A DNA stretch of 64,000 nt from Dysgonomonas mossii DSM 22836 (GCF_000213575.1 NZ_GL892011.1:1-64000), one strand, 5' to 3'. Numbered from the stretch's first letter, positions 7,703 to 16,037 are shown. Numbers and translations are program-made. Notes: generated by a model from the sequence alone, not told the origin.

Positions 7703-7742
7703 CCTATTTGTTTTCATACATTTGAGCAAATAGGTATCTTTG
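7703..7742 (+). promoter_or_regulatory. Promoter with 8-bp inverted repeat before the 7761 gene
   Basis: TATCTTTG (7735-7742) is a consensus -7 box placed 18 bp before the ATG. Directly upstream, CCTATTTG (7703-7710) and CAAATAGG (7727-7734) form a perfect inverted repeat that touches the -7 box, where a repressor or activator could bind. Confidence 0.55.
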
Positions 7743-7760
7743 TATTGAAATCTCAATCGT

Positions 7761-8423
7761 ATGGCTGTAAAAATAGAAAAATGGGTAGTTGCCCAGAAAA
7801 AACATAAATTGTCAGACAAGCATGTCCAAATGGCTCGTGAGTTGGGACTGAACCCCGATAAATTAGGAAAAATAGATAATCATAAACAGGAAACATGGAA
7901 AGCTCCATTGCCCCAGTTTATCGAAGAAATATATTACAAACGTTTCAAACGGGAAGAACCGGCAACCATCCGTTCCCTGAAAGAAATCATCGCTGATGAT
8001 AAAGCCAAAAAGGAAAAGAAGAAAAAAGAAAAAGCTAGTCGTCAAGAAAATATCATTTTAGTCAAAGATGATAGTAAAGAAATAGAAAATTCAGCAAAAC
8101 CAGCTTCCCTTTCGGCAAAACTTAAACTGTATAACGAGAAGCCCAAAGTCAAAGTTAAATTAGAGGGTGGAGAAAGTCCGGATTCTATTCTTCTAAAGGA
8201 AGCTCACATTTTTGATGAGGCTTTTGATTTTTATGAAAAAGAAAACGTTACGTTTTCACAGTTGGGATTTATTCTAAAAAATATACATCCCAGATATAAG
8301 CCACGTCGTTATGGCTGTAATACATTAAGGGCAATCTATGAAAAATTAGATAAGTACGAAGTTGTACAGGGAGAAGAACTTGTTGTGCGAAGGATACAAG
8401 AGAATATAATAGAAACTGAATAA
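7761..8423 (+). CDS. Conserved protein with N-terminal KWVVAQKKHKLSDKH domain, unknown function
   Basis: A 220-residue protein in three parts. Residues 1-60 (KIEKWVVAQKKHKLSDKHVQMARELGLNP, KAPLPQFIEEIYYKRF) match a short stand-alone protein type that I have seen in many Gram-negative genomes, of unknown role. Residues 70-130 are very Lys/Glu-rich and probably extended or coiled. The C-terminal 80 residues (SILLKEAHIFDEAFDFYEKENVTFSQLGFILKNIHP) form a separate helical domain with no name known to me. It has its own promoter with operator-like repeat and ends in a shared terminator with the converging PH-domain gene. It is not part of the metal cassette or the tra operon. Confidence 0.65.
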   Translation: MAVKIEKWVVAQKKHKLSDKHVQMARELGLNPDKLGKIDNHKQETWKAPLPQFIEEIYYKRFKREEPATIRSLKEIIADDKAKKEKKKKEKASRQENIILVKDDSKEIENSAKPASLSAKLKLYNEKPKVKVKLEGGESPDSILLKEAHIFDEAFDFYEKENVTFSQLGFILKNIHPRYKPRRYGCNTLRAIYEKLDKYEVVQGEELVVRRIQENIIETE

Positions 8424-8447
8424 AATCCGCCTGTTGGCGGATTTTAT
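8420..8447. terminator. Bidirectional terminator
   Basis: ATAAAATCCGCC and GGCGGATTTTAT pair perfectly (12 bp) around the loop TGTT. It stands between the converging 7761 gene and the PH-domain gene and gives an A-run before and a T-run after the stem in both directions. Confidence 0.85.
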
Positions 8448-8449
8448 CA

Positions 8450-8893
8450 TTAACCAATCTGTAAATTAACCTCCCTTTTGAAGCGAAACGGGCTGGAAAC
8501 ATAATAATAGCAGTTTGTAGCCCATCCGGTGGTAACTACAATAGAGCCATATCCAAAGATACGACCTGCGACACTCTGTACTACCTGAACACCTTCGCAT
8601 TTTGCCAGTACCAGCTCGACCGTCCTGCGGCTTATTACACCTGTTTTCAAAATTACACGTTTATTAGTAACGGCGTAAATTGAACCAACCTTAACCAAAA
8701 CACGCTGCACAAGGGAAACTAACCCCAAGAATAGCAACGTTATCCCTAAATACTGTGTTATTCGGACTTCATCAAAATAACACATAAATCCGATAGCCAA
8801 TAATATAGCAGGTTGCAGGAATAGAAATATATGTATTCTCGCCCTGTACATTATTTCTTCTCCGGGTTGTAAATATGTAGTAAGAAATCTCAT
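8450..8893 (-). CDS. Membrane protein with bacterial PH domain (bPH_2, YdbT/DUF304 type)
   Basis: A 147-residue protein. LQPGEEIMYRARIH opens the family pattern, two membrane segments follow (residues about 23-40 and 46-66), and then the PH-like strand set with YAVTNKRVILKTGVISRRTVELVLAKCEGVQVVQSVAGRIFGYGSIVVTTGW. Such proteins sit in the inner membrane; their molecular role is unknown. The gene lies behind the LytM gene at the end of the transfer operon, a place usual for it in these elements, so it probably travels with the conjugation machinery. Confidence 0.8.
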   Translation of the reverse strand: MRFLTTYLQPGEEIMYRARIHIFLFLQPAILLAIGFMCYFDEVRITQYLGITLLFLGLVSLVQRVLVKVGSIYAVTNKRVILKTGVISRRTVELVLAKCEGVQVVQSVAGRIFGYGSIVVTTGWATNCYYYVSSPFRFKREVNLQIG

Positions 8894-8906
8894 ATTATTT
8901 TTTCGT

Positions 8907-9509
8907 TTATGATTTGTTTTTCAATATTTTAAACAGGCAACTGCACCATCCTGTCGGATTCAGGAAGCGTTTACCTTTCCTGATCTCATAGTGCAAATGG
9001 CTACCTGTCGATATTCCCGTGTTGCCTACACAGGCAATTTGTTGTGTTATACTTACCGAATCGCCTGTATTAACCATCGTTCTGCTTAAATGGGCATAGA
9101 ATGAACGAAAATTTCCTGCGTGTTCAACCTCAATGTAGTTTCCATATCCCGAACAAAAACCTTTACGAACTACGACCCCGTTGCCAGTAGCATATACAGG
9201 AGTACCTTTTGTTTTAGGAATATCAATCCCAGTATGAAATTTTCGTCTTTTATAAATAGGATGACTACGATTTCCAAACCCCGATGAAATACGCAGCGGT
9301 TTCTTAATCGGAAAAATTACCGGATAGTCGGATAACTCATCAATAGACATTTGCAAAGAATCCGCTATCCGCCAGAACTCATTTATAGAATAGACAGGTT
9401 TCGTACATTCTTCTATTTCCGATTTTCTGTTTACAGAATCAAACGGCTGCCCTGATACGGGCAAATGCAGCAAAACGGTAAAGAACATTATTAGGTATTT
9501 CATAATCAA
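8907..9509 (-). CDS. M23 (LytM-type) peptidase of the conjugation system
   Basis: A 200-residue protein with a signal peptide (MKYLIMFFTVLLHLPVSGQ). The catalytic domain at about 80-185 shows HPIYKRRKFHTGIDIPKTKGTPV (the HxxxD zinc ligands), GNGVVVRKG, GNYIEVEHAGNFRSFYAHLS and GSHLHYEIRKG (HxH motif), so all zinc ligands are present. It should cut peptide bridges of peptidoglycan in the periplasm to open space for the mating channel. A start two codons further in (ATG of MKYLIM) is equally possible and gives a better signal peptide. It lies downstream of traQ behind a hairpin. Confidence 0.88.
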   Translation of the reverse strand: MIMKYLIMFFTVLLHLPVSGQPFDSVNRKSEIEECTKPVYSINEFWRIADSLQMSIDELSDYPVIFPIKKPLRISSGFGNRSHPIYKRRKFHTGIDIPKTKGTPVYATGNGVVVRKGFCSGYGNYIEVEHAGNFRSFYAHLSRTMVNTGDSVSITQQIACVGNTGISTGSHLHYEIRKGKRFLNPTGWCSCLFKILKNKS

Positions 9510-9523
9510 TCTGTAAATACAGT

Positions 9524-9549
9524 AAGTACCCGAAATAATCCGGGTACTT
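9524..9549 (-). terminator. Hairpin between traQ and the LytM gene
   Basis: AAGTACCCG (9524-9532) pairs with CGGGTACTT (9541-9549). On the minus strand it follows traQ and precedes the peptidase start by 15 bp. It may end the tra transcript or tune read-through. Confidence 0.55.
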
Positions 9550-9555
9550 GCTTAT

Positions 9556-9666
9556 TTATTCAATTTCCTCTCCCCACAGCTCTACGTCTGTCGGGGCATT
9601 ATTCAACGACCGGGCTATACATAGCCAGCAAAGGACGTTTAACCCTATAAAACTGCATAAAATCAT
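9556..9666 (-). CDS. Candidate 36-residue membrane microprotein overlapping traQ
   Basis: An open frame in the +1 phase of traQ starts at ATG 9666 inside the traQ tail and continues 43 bp past the traQ stop. It reads MILCSFIGLNVLCWLCIARS followed by a polar acidic tail ending in WGEEIE. One hydrophobic helix with an acidic cytoplasmic end is a usual microprotein layout, and the part beyond traQ is still protein-like. Short membrane proteins near the end of tra operons are plausible, but this call rests on composition and position only. Confidence 0.35.
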   Translation of the reverse strand: MILCSFIGLNVLCWLCIARSLNNAPTDVELWGEEIE

Positions 9667-10123
9667 AGACTGATACTTTTTGTAAATCTTCTTTTTCCTC
9701 GTCATCATCCCCCCTATCATTCTGCCAACTGAATGTTTTTTGAACCACCTGACCGAATGAATCTTCTACATATACATCGATAACTTGCTGATCCGTGCTG
9801 TGTGATGTATAGTAAAGTCGGAATGTCGTTTTATTCAACGGGTACAGGTCATTCGGTAGAAATACCGTGCCTTCATCATTTCGTAATTGACCTTTCCCAT
9901 CACTTTGGAAATACCTGATAAAGAACTGTGCCTGCTCGTAGTCGCCTTCCTTTACCAGTTGGCACCGAATTTCCGCACTCTCGCCCTGAACGATTTTTTT
10001 CTGGACGGGCATAGTAACAAGATCAAATGAATAAGCCTGCTGAACATCCAAATCGTCACTACAGGCACAGACTATTGCCGATAGCAATAGCGTGTATAAA
10101 AAATATGCTAAGAATTTTTTCAT
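9599..10123 (-). CDS. traQ: Conjugative transposon protein TraQ (DUF3872)
   Basis: A 174-residue lipoprotein: the signal LYTLLLSAIVCACSDD has a lipobox Cys at residue 20 or so. The body (TMPVQKKIVQGESAEIRCQLVKEGDY, QFFIRYFQSDGKGQL, LYPLNKTTFRLYYTSHSTDQQVIDVYVEDSFGQ) is the DUF3872 domain, an immunoglobulin-like fold. The acidic tail after residue 140 is variable. TraQ is the last classic gene of the Bacteroides tra operon and is needed for transfer in CTnDOT; its exact role is not known. It lies 13 bp behind traO. Confidence 0.85.
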   Translation of the reverse strand: MKKFLAYFLYTLLLSAIVCACSDDLDVQQAYSFDLVTMPVQKKIVQGESAEIRCQLVKEGDYEQAQFFIRYFQSDGKGQLRNDEGTVFLPNDLYPLNKTTFRLYYTSHSTDQQVIDVYVEDSFGQVVQKTFSWQNDRGDDDEEKEDLQKVSVYDFMQFYRVKRPLLAMYSPVVE

Positions 10124-10136
10124 TGTAATTTCTATT

Positions 10137-10739
10137 TTAATTGATTATAAATTTGATTCCCAATCCATACTGGAAATGAAAATGCCCCGATGATGTACCC
10201 CATAACACCCTTTCACGGGCAGTCAGGAGCAACACAACACGGTCGGACAGATACGTTTCCATTTCCAACGTAATAGCACCCCCGTAGATGAACCGGTCTT
10301 TGTTCCGGAGTGTGGAGCCGTCAAAGAGAGTTTTCTCTCCCCAGTTGCTCGTTTCATACCCGGCAAGAGCCGAAGCACCCAAAGAAAAAAGGACTACTTT
10401 ATTATGATCGGAAAGGAATTTCAGGTAATAACCACCCTCTCCGGTAAACTGGCTGACAGGTATCCTGTCATCTTTGTACGGGTAATATTTATTCAGAAAC
10501 TCGGCACCGAATACCCACTTATTTGCATGTTTGGTATAGGTGGCCATCGACAGCCCAAAGTAATAGCCCAGTTCATTTTTTTTGTCTGAAGAGTGGAAAC
10601 CATCCACCATTCCACCTGTTACCTGTATGCCTTGCATACCGGGTAAACAGCGTTGTGCTTGCACTTTGCCCGATATGCCAAAGCATAATATCAGGGCAAA
10701 GCACAATACAAACGCGTAATAAAACGTATCCCGTTTCAT
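10137..10739 (-). CDS. traO: Conjugative transposon protein TraO
   Basis: A 200-residue protein with a signal peptide ending near VQAQR. The rest alternates short beta strands (GMQGIQVTGGMVDGF, YYFGLSMATYTKHANKWVFGAEFLNKYYPY, FHFQYGLGIKFIIN) as expected for a small outer-membrane barrel; the last residues are of the outer-membrane C-terminal type. TraO is a standard member of the Bacteroidetes mating-pair apparatus. Its ATG overlaps the traN stop by one base (TAATG), so translation is coupled. Confidence 0.85.
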   Translation of the reverse strand: MKRDTFYYAFVLCFALILCFGISGKVQAQRCLPGMQGIQVTGGMVDGFHSSDKKNELGYYFGLSMATYTKHANKWVFGAEFLNKYYPYKDDRIPVSQFTGEGGYYLKFLSDHNKVVLFSLGASALAGYETSNWGEKTLFDGSTLRNKDRFIYGGAITLEMETYLSDRVVLLLTARERVLWGTSSGHFHFQYGLGIKFIIN

Positions 10740-11701
10740 TATTTCACTTTTAATTCGTTGATAACTTTCGCTCTTATCAGGTCGGCATTTTCAACTGTAA
10801 AACTTTGATGCCGTCCACCCTCTTTTTCATTCAATTCGATGATAAGGTGCTTATCATCCGGTATCGTAAACTTCGGCAAAGTAAAAATCACACGTTCAGC
10901 CCGTTTTCCACCTATCAATGTCAGGTTATTATGTGCCCGGAGCGGTACGATTACCTGTTCCTGAATGGCTGTACGTTTCGCCAGTTTTTTATCGACAATT
11001 TTGAACGTAATAAAATCTACATCAAACGGCACATTGGAACTATTCTTTAGTTGCATGTGGAAATAAAGCAAGCCATTATGTGTATATATTCCTTTGAGTG
11101 TGTATTGAATCCCGAAACGTTTGGAGCCGATATGCTTTATTTCCCTGTCATCATTCTTATAGATAGATTTCATAATCAGCTTGACCAGTAACGGCGATTC
11201 GCTACCCAGCTCCCTCATATAAATCTCCATAGCGTTGTTCGGTCTGTTCACGGCTTCCCCGTCATGGATAAAGTCGGTCATTTCAACCGACAGTTTAATC
11301 GGCTCATCGGCATATTTAATGTTGAACGTATAATATGCACCATCTTCGGTTATTACCGCCAGATTGCTTTCTTTGGAAAAATCCCGGAGGGCAGCTTTTA
11401 CACGCAGTACATTTTCCGCTCCGTCCGCTTTGGCCGCCAACAGGTCGGCAGAACCTAAGTCCACATAACGGATTGCAGAGGGAAAGATGATATGTACCGT
11501 TTTTGAGAATGTAACCTCCAGTGCATACGGTGGTATCATCCGGTTAAAGGTTAGCGGTCTGGTCAGACCGTCAAAATAATCTCCGGTAGAGGGAGAAATG
11601 TTTGCTGTTTGTTGCTTTTCTACACTCTGTTTTTCAACATCCTGAGCGTTGGCTGTGAATACGCACCCGATAATAGCGAGTACAAAAAGAATTTGTTTCA
11701 T
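10739..11701 (-). CDS. traN: Conjugative transposon protein TraN (DUF4138, VirB9-like)
   Basis: A 320-residue exported protein (signal MKQILFVLAIIGCVFTANAQ). PLTFNRMIPPYALEVTFSKTVHIIFPSAIRYVDLGS is the hallmark DUF4138 start, followed by AAKADGAENVLRVKAAL and a beta-rich C-terminal part with IYTHNGLLYFHMQLKNSSNVPFDVDFI. In position and build it corresponds to VirB9, the outer-membrane-complex partner of TraM (VirB10-like). A copy of the CCACTAAAAAATCC box stands about 35 bp upstream of its start, and a 69-bp gap separates it from traM. Confidence 0.88.
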   Translation of the reverse strand: MKQILFVLAIIGCVFTANAQDVEKQSVEKQQTANISPSTGDYFDGLTRPLTFNRMIPPYALEVTFSKTVHIIFPSAIRYVDLGSADLLAAKADGAENVLRVKAALRDFSKESNLAVITEDGAYYTFNIKYADEPIKLSVEMTDFIHDGEAVNRPNNAMEIYMRELGSESPLLVKLIMKSIYKNDDREIKHIGSKRFGIQYTLKGIYTHNGLLYFHMQLKNSSNVPFDVDFITFKIVDKKLAKRTAIQEQVIVPLRAHNNLTLIGGKRAERVIFTLPKFTIPDDKHLIIELNEKEGGRHQSFTVENADLIRAKVINELKVK

Positions 11702-11735
11702 ACGAAAAATTGTTTTAATTGTTAATTACTTAATA

Positions 11736-11754
11736 CTATTGGATTTTTTAGTGG
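11736..11754 (-). repeat. CCACTAAAAAATCC box upstream of traN
   Basis: On the minus strand CCACTAAAAAATCCAATAG, the same 19 bases as the box before topB. It lies 35 bp before the traN ATG, too far for a translation signal, which suggests that the box acts at the DNA or leader-RNA level. Confidence 0.6.
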
Positions 11755-11770
11755 TGGCTTATGCCCTGTT

Positions 11771-13126
11771 TTATACCTTTGGAAGAAGTAATACCTGATG
11801 ATTAGCTTTCAATGTTACTTCCACTTTCCGCATTTTTTTACTGACATATTGCGATAATCCCTGAATGGCACTACGTCCCAAGTCGGCGGCAAGCTGTGAA
11901 CCTGCATCGTCCGTTATGGTAATGCTACTGCCCATCGACGTACCCATGTTAGCTGCAATTTCTTTAGCTGCGTTCATTTCATCCGAACCAGGAGCCGAAA
12001 ATCCCCGCAACCCGTCCAAATCGTAAACATCCATTTCAACAGGTATCACATTATCTGCATACTGTATAGATATAATTGTGACTTGAAGCCGCTCCCCACT
12101 AATCTTTGCACTCCCCGTCAGGATAGTGTTGGCAGGAATCAGGATATTTCCGGCTCTCATCGGCTCCAGTAAACGCAGTTGCATTTCTTTTCCGTCGGAA
12201 AGTTTAATGGTCTGGTAAACACAAGCCTTGATACCGTTTTTCTCCGTTATGGCTTCCTGTCCGGCAGCCGTGATAAATCCCACGTTACGGGGCTTGCTGT
12301 ATTGTTCCAGAAACTCGTCATTATCCATCGGAGCCGCCAAAAGGGAAACCACATTGTGATGCACCTGTGATACAGGCTTCGGAGTAACTTTTTCACGCAA
12401 ATTGATGGTGTTATCCCCTGTCTGATGTGTATCGGTCGATACCTGCCCCTGTGCATTGGGCGTGTATTTGGCGGCAATCTGGTAGGATTTCTCTATCAGT
12501 TCCAGTTGTTTATCCTCCGCACTTTTCGCAGCTTCGGCTTCTTCCAGTTTGCGTTCCAATTCCTGCATACGCCGATCCATAGCAAGTTGCTGTTCATTGG
12601 CTCCGCTTGCGGGTTGTTCATACCAACTGTTTAACTGGCGGTTTACATCCTGATAAGCATGGGCTGATGATTGGATAGGAGAAACCGCACTTCGGGTGTT
12701 ATCCGGAGAATCGGGAGTAACAGGAGCTATACGTGCCTGACGGTCGTATTCATCCTGCGCTTTGCGGCCGTCATCCTCTCCGATTGAAAAAGCAAAGTCC
12801 TGTAAATTACGCCTTTTACTTTCTTCTTTGTTCCGCATGGCTTCCTGTTCATAAGCCGTCCGCTTATCCCCTACGATAGCTTCGTCTTTGGGGATAGGCA
12901 GTTCAGGGTTAAATCCGTCGGGTTGCTTTTCATCCTTTCCGCCGGAGGGCGCAAAGATGAGCCACATCGCCCCGATGAACAGCAAGACGAACAACGGATA
13001 GATAAGCATCTTTTTCCGCTTCTGCATCTCCTGCGGGGTAAGCTCTTTTTTAGGCTTACTCTCTTTCTTTTTTTCGGTAACGTCCGGTTTCGGTTCGTTA
13101 CCTTCATTTTCCTTACTCATAATCAA
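11771..13126 (-). CDS. traM: Conjugative transposon protein TraM (VirB10-like)
   Basis: A 451-residue inner-membrane protein. Residues 1-30 are charged and cytoplasmic, one membrane segment follows (MLIYPLFVLLFIGAMWLIFAP, about 40-60), then a long polar linker with a Glu/Gln-rich coiled coil (RRMQELERKLEEAEAAKSAE, about 185-205), and a C-terminal beta domain from about 280 (VYQTIKLSDGKEMQLRLLEPMRAGNILIPANTILTG) as in VirB10/TraB. It would span the periplasm and join inner- and outer-membrane parts of the channel. It overlaps traL by 14 bp; a start at MSKEN (13120) is also possible. Confidence 0.88.
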   Translation of the reverse strand: MIMSKENEGNEPKPDVTEKKKESKPKKELTPQEMQKRKKMLIYPLFVLLFIGAMWLIFAPSGGKDEKQPDGFNPELPIPKDEAIVGDKRTAYEQEAMRNKEESKRRNLQDFAFSIGEDDGRKAQDEYDRQARIAPVTPDSPDNTRSAVSPIQSSAHAYQDVNRQLNSWYEQPASGANEQQLAMDRRMQELERKLEEAEAAKSAEDKQLELIEKSYQIAAKYTPNAQGQVSTDTHQTGDNTINLREKVTPKPVSQVHHNVVSLLAAPMDNDEFLEQYSKPRNVGFITAAGQEAITEKNGIKACVYQTIKLSDGKEMQLRLLEPMRAGNILIPANTILTGSAKISGERLQVTIISIQYADNVIPVEMDVYDLDGLRGFSAPGSDEMNAAKEIAANMGTSMGSSITITDDAGSQLAADLGRSAIQGLSQYVSKKMRKVEVTLKANHQVLLLPKV

Positions 13127-13391
13127 ATCTGTTTATTTGGTTTATACTATCTGCTTTTTGCTGATGCTCCAGTTCCAATTGCCTGATATGGTCTATCTGC
13201 ATCTGTTCCTGACCGTTTTTCTTTCCCATATTATATATGGAAGAAACCGTCATGTAGATGGAACCGGCGCCAAATACAAAAAGCATTACAAGGATTATGA
13301 TAATCCGTCCGTCGGGCGTTATCTGCCCCAGCAATGACCGCAGACCGTCTTCCATCCAGTCCCTTACGTCTGTAATTTTTTTCTTTATCAT
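13113..13391 (-). CDS. traL: Conjugative transposon protein TraL (DUF3989)
   Basis: A 92-residue protein with one membrane segment (IIIILVMLFVFGAGSIYMTVSSIYNMG, about 29-55), a short N-terminal amphipathic part (DVRDWMEDGLRSLLGQITPDGR) and a C-terminal helical tail. Size and pattern fit DUF3989/TraL. It lies between traK (3 bp) and traM (overlap) and is part of the transfer channel; no precise role is known. Confidence 0.83.
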   Translation of the reverse strand: MIKKKITDVRDWMEDGLRSLLGQITPDGRIIIILVMLFVFGAGSIYMTVSSIYNMGKKNGQEQMQIDHIRQLELEHQQKADSINQINRFDYE

Positions 13392-13394
13392 GGC

Positions 13395-14018
13395 TTACCG
13401 GTCTATTGTTCGTAAATCCCTGTTTTCTATTATTTCAAAGCGTTCCATAGTGAAACCATGAGGGTTATTGTCCGAACGCACAGAGTTTATCAAGTCGCAG
13501 CGTGTAACAAGGCTTCGCTCCGTTACATTACTTGCCCTGATTATCATTTGCCGGGAATAGGTCATCACCTTATAGGGATAAACATCGAGATTACATGCCA
13601 CAGAATCGATCTGAATAATCTGATTGATATTACCCGACACAATGCGGTTGTAGTAACCTTTTTCCTGCATATCCTGATAATAGCGGAAAGCACTTTTGTC
13701 CACCAGAAAGAGTGCCCGGTTGATGTTTGATTCAATGGCGCTTTTATCCGGTGACAAGGTGAAGAACAGTTCGTGAAATCGCTTGATATGCTCACGGGCT
13801 TCCACAGGACGATTTTGGCTTAAATCCTGTGAAAGAGCGAGCATAAGCGACTTCCCATCATCCAATACATAGATTTTCTGCCGTTGTGCTTCTGCAAAGC
13901 TGAACGAGTTCCATACCGCATATCCGGTAATCCCTGCACACAGCACGACAAACACAATGGCGATAATCCGTATTTGCTTGAAACTTGTTTCAATATTTTT
14001 TAAACTTTTGAATTCCAT
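13395..14018 (-). CDS. traK: Conjugative transposon protein TraK (VirB8-like)
   Basis: A 207-residue protein: MEFKSLKNIETSFKQIRIIAIVFVVLCAGITGYAVWNSF places one membrane helix at residues 17-37, followed by a periplasmic domain with KIYVLDDGKSLMLALSQDLSQNRPVEAREHIKRFHELFFTLSPD. This topology is that of VirB8, the assembly centre of type IV channels. The family TraK is well conserved in Bacteroides elements. It lies between traJ and traL. Confidence 0.88.
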   Translation of the reverse strand: MEFKSLKNIETSFKQIRIIAIVFVVLCAGITGYAVWNSFSFAEAQRQKIYVLDDGKSLMLALSQDLSQNRPVEAREHIKRFHELFFTLSPDKSAIESNINRALFLVDKSAFRYYQDMQEKGYYNRIVSGNINQIIQIDSVACNLDVYPYKVMTYSRQMIIRASNVTERSLVTRCDLINSVRSDNNPHGFTMERFEIIENRDLRTIDR

Positions 14019-14063
14019 TATTTTTCGTTATTAATGAATTAATTGCCTGCGGTGGCTCACCGC

Positions 14064-15050
14064 TTACTTACCAAGCAGACGACCGCCAACGTTCCCGGCT
14101 ACTGATCCCGCAACACCTCCGGCAATTCCACCTGCTTTACTTGCTGTTTTGTTTACCGCACCTCCATATGCACCCGCTCCGCCTGATTGGATAATCCATC
14201 CGGCTACGGTCGGTATCGTGAAATACCCGATAATTCCTATAATCAGGAACACGATATACACACCATTAGAGCCGTCGGGGATATAGTTCGGATCTTGCAA
14301 GAGGGCTATATCCTGTTCAAGCATCAAAACCTGTATGCGTGCCAGGACAGAAGAAAAAATGTCGGAAATAGGAAGCCATAGATAGACACTTATATAGCGT
14401 GTAAGCCACTGGGTGAGCGTTGCCTGAAAACCGTCATAAATGGAAAAGGCAAACGCAATAGGTCCCAGTATGGCCAACACGACAAGAAAAAATGTTCGTA
14501 TCGTATCTATGACCAATGCGGAAGCATTAAACAGCAGTTCAAAGAAATCCCTGATTACCTGTCGGAACCATGCCTTAATATCATACCAAAGCCTTTCTCC
14601 CCACATACAAATTATTTCGGGCGTATCGGTGATGCCGAGGTCTTTCATTTTCTTGTCGTACACTTCATCATCGACAAGCCATGCTTTACCCTCACGCACA
14701 CGGGCTTCGTATTCCAGATTGTCTTTTTGTTGCTGATAGGCTTTCATATCCATAGTCTGGGATTCCAGAATACTATGAGTTCCTTTAACAATGGGGCTCA
14801 TAACCGCATTGATAGTTCCTAAAACCAGTGTTGGAAAGAACATAATGCACAGCCCAATGGCGAATGGACGAAGCAACGGAAACACGTCGATAGGCTCCGC
14901 ACGGCTTAATGCCTGCCATACCCTGTATGCCACATAGAATAAGGCACCCAGTCCTGCCAACCCCTTTGCAACTCCAATCATGTTGCTGCAAAGAGGTATC
15001 ATGTCTTGGTACAGATTCGCAAGAATCTGATGTAGGTTATCAAAATTCAT
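14064..15050 (-). CDS. traJ: Conjugative transposon protein TraJ (VirB6-like)
   Basis: A 328-residue polytopic membrane protein with about six segments, among them VAKGLAGLGALFYVAYRVWQAL, FAIGLCIMFFPTLVLGTINAVM, LVIDTIRTFFLVVLAILGPIAFAFSIYDG and IVFLIIGIIGYFTIPTVAGWII. The C-terminal tail is rich in Gly and Ala (GGIAGGVAGSVAGNVGG). It corresponds to VirB6, which forms the inner-membrane pore path for DNA. It is followed by traK after 45 bp. Confidence 0.88.
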   Translation of the reverse strand: MNFDNLHQILANLYQDMIPLCSNMIGVAKGLAGLGALFYVAYRVWQALSRAEPIDVFPLLRPFAIGLCIMFFPTLVLGTINAVMSPIVKGTHSILESQTMDMKAYQQQKDNLEYEARVREGKAWLVDDEVYDKKMKDLGITDTPEIICMWGERLWYDIKAWFRQVIRDFFELLFNASALVIDTIRTFFLVVLAILGPIAFAFSIYDGFQATLTQWLTRYISVYLWLPISDIFSSVLARIQVLMLEQDIALLQDPNYIPDGSNGVYIVFLIIGIIGYFTIPTVAGWIIQSGGAGAYGGAVNKTASKAGGIAGGVAGSVAGNVGGRLLGK

Positions 15051-15070
15051 AACTGATTACATTTATTTGA

Positions 15071-15691
15071 TTACCAATACCTGTCGGCAGGACTGCCATA
15101 AAGAGATAATACCCTGTCCGTATCGCCTTTTTCTTTGGCGCGGATGAAAGACACGGAAATACTTTTCTGCGTATAATACTTAGTCAGGTTACGATAGTCC
15201 AACATCTTATTATGAATATCGTCTATCGCATCCATCCGTTCTTTGTCCGACAAGGAAAGCCCGTTACTTCCGGTAACAATATTTCTCAAATCCGTTACCA
15301 ATGCACCCCCTTCCTCCAGTAGTCTGGCATAGCCCGTTGAAATTGCCGCCAGTTCATTCGGGGTAAAGTTCGGATCACCTAACATTTTATTAAATCCGGT
15401 CACATAGATGTCGGTAATTTCGCTGACCATTGCAATGGTTTTCTGCACCTTACGTGCATCTTTTATCAGATTGTGGACAGATTTCAGGGCATCGTAATAC
15501 TCTTTTCCCTGCTGATAAATTTTTACACTTTCCTGTACATTTTTTATCATATTCGTGGCAGTTGTTGTTCCTTGAATCGCAGTGCGTACGTTCTGTACCA
15601 GATTGGTCGGATCGACAACCGTCCATTGCGCTTTTGCTTGAAAAGAGAACATAGAAAGTGCCACTATCAGGCACATAAATATTCGTTTCAT
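15071..15691 (-). CDS. traI: Conjugative transposon protein TraI (DUF4141)
   Basis: A 206-residue secreted protein (signal MKRIFMCLIVALSMFSFQAKAQ) with WTVVDPTNLVQNVRTAIQGTTTATNMIKNVQESVKIYQQGKEYYDALKSV, the DUF4141 core, and a helical rest. Position and helical content suit a VirB5-like minor channel or pilus protein. It is named TraI in the Bacteroides scheme, which is unrelated to the F-plasmid relaxase TraI. Confidence 0.85.
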   Translation of the reverse strand: MKRIFMCLIVALSMFSFQAKAQWTVVDPTNLVQNVRTAIQGTTTATNMIKNVQESVKIYQQGKEYYDALKSVHNLIKDARKVQKTIAMVSEITDIYVTGFNKMLGDPNFTPNELAAISTGYARLLEEGGALVTDLRNIVTGSNGLSLSDKERMDAIDDIHNKMLDYRNLTKYYTQKSISVSFIRAKEKGDTDRVLSLYGSPADRYW

Positions 15692-15729
15692 ACTTTTTGC
15701 TTTTTAAATGATTATTGATTGTGTGTACT

Positions 15730-16032
15730 TTAGTCGTACACCCTTTTGTATTCGCCTTCGGTGGTGAGCAGAAGCATATCCCGCTCATCATCGTAGGCAA
15801 TGCGTATCATGCCGTAGAAATAGAAAAAGGTAATCCCCCAGCTTTGGCACAAAGGGACGGTAAACGCCGTATCTTGTTTGTAAATAAACTGCAACCGGAA
15901 CCGACTACCATCATAGAATATTTTAAGTCCGGGGGAACCACAGAGGCTAACCCATGTCCCGCACATTTCTCCCATCGGGAAACGGGTATGAACCTGCGGT
16001 GCCAAAAGTGGCTTACTGTTTTTCCTTTTCAT
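15730..16032 (-). CDS. traH: DUF3876 family protein (TraH)
   Basis: A 100-residue soluble protein, basic at the N-terminus, with GEMCGTWVSLCGSPGLKIFYDGSRFRLQFIYK and YDDERDMLLLTTEGEYKRVYD. This matches DUF3876, a small beta-sandwich-like protein found between the VirB4-like gene and the DUF4141 gene in Bacteroidetes elements. Function unknown. It starts 6 bp behind the traG stop. Confidence 0.75.
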   Translation of the reverse strand: MKRKNSKPLLAPQVHTRFPMGEMCGTWVSLCGSPGLKIFYDGSRFRLQFIYKQDTAFTVPLCQSWGITFFYFYGMIRIAYDDERDMLLLTTEGEYKRVYD

Positions 16033-16037
16033 GGCAT

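Noticed and set aside
9541-9600. Second terminator CCCC/GGGG hairpin right behind traQ
   Set aside because: The stem has a bulge and no T-run and overlaps the candidate microprotein; the hairpin at 9524-9549 is better.
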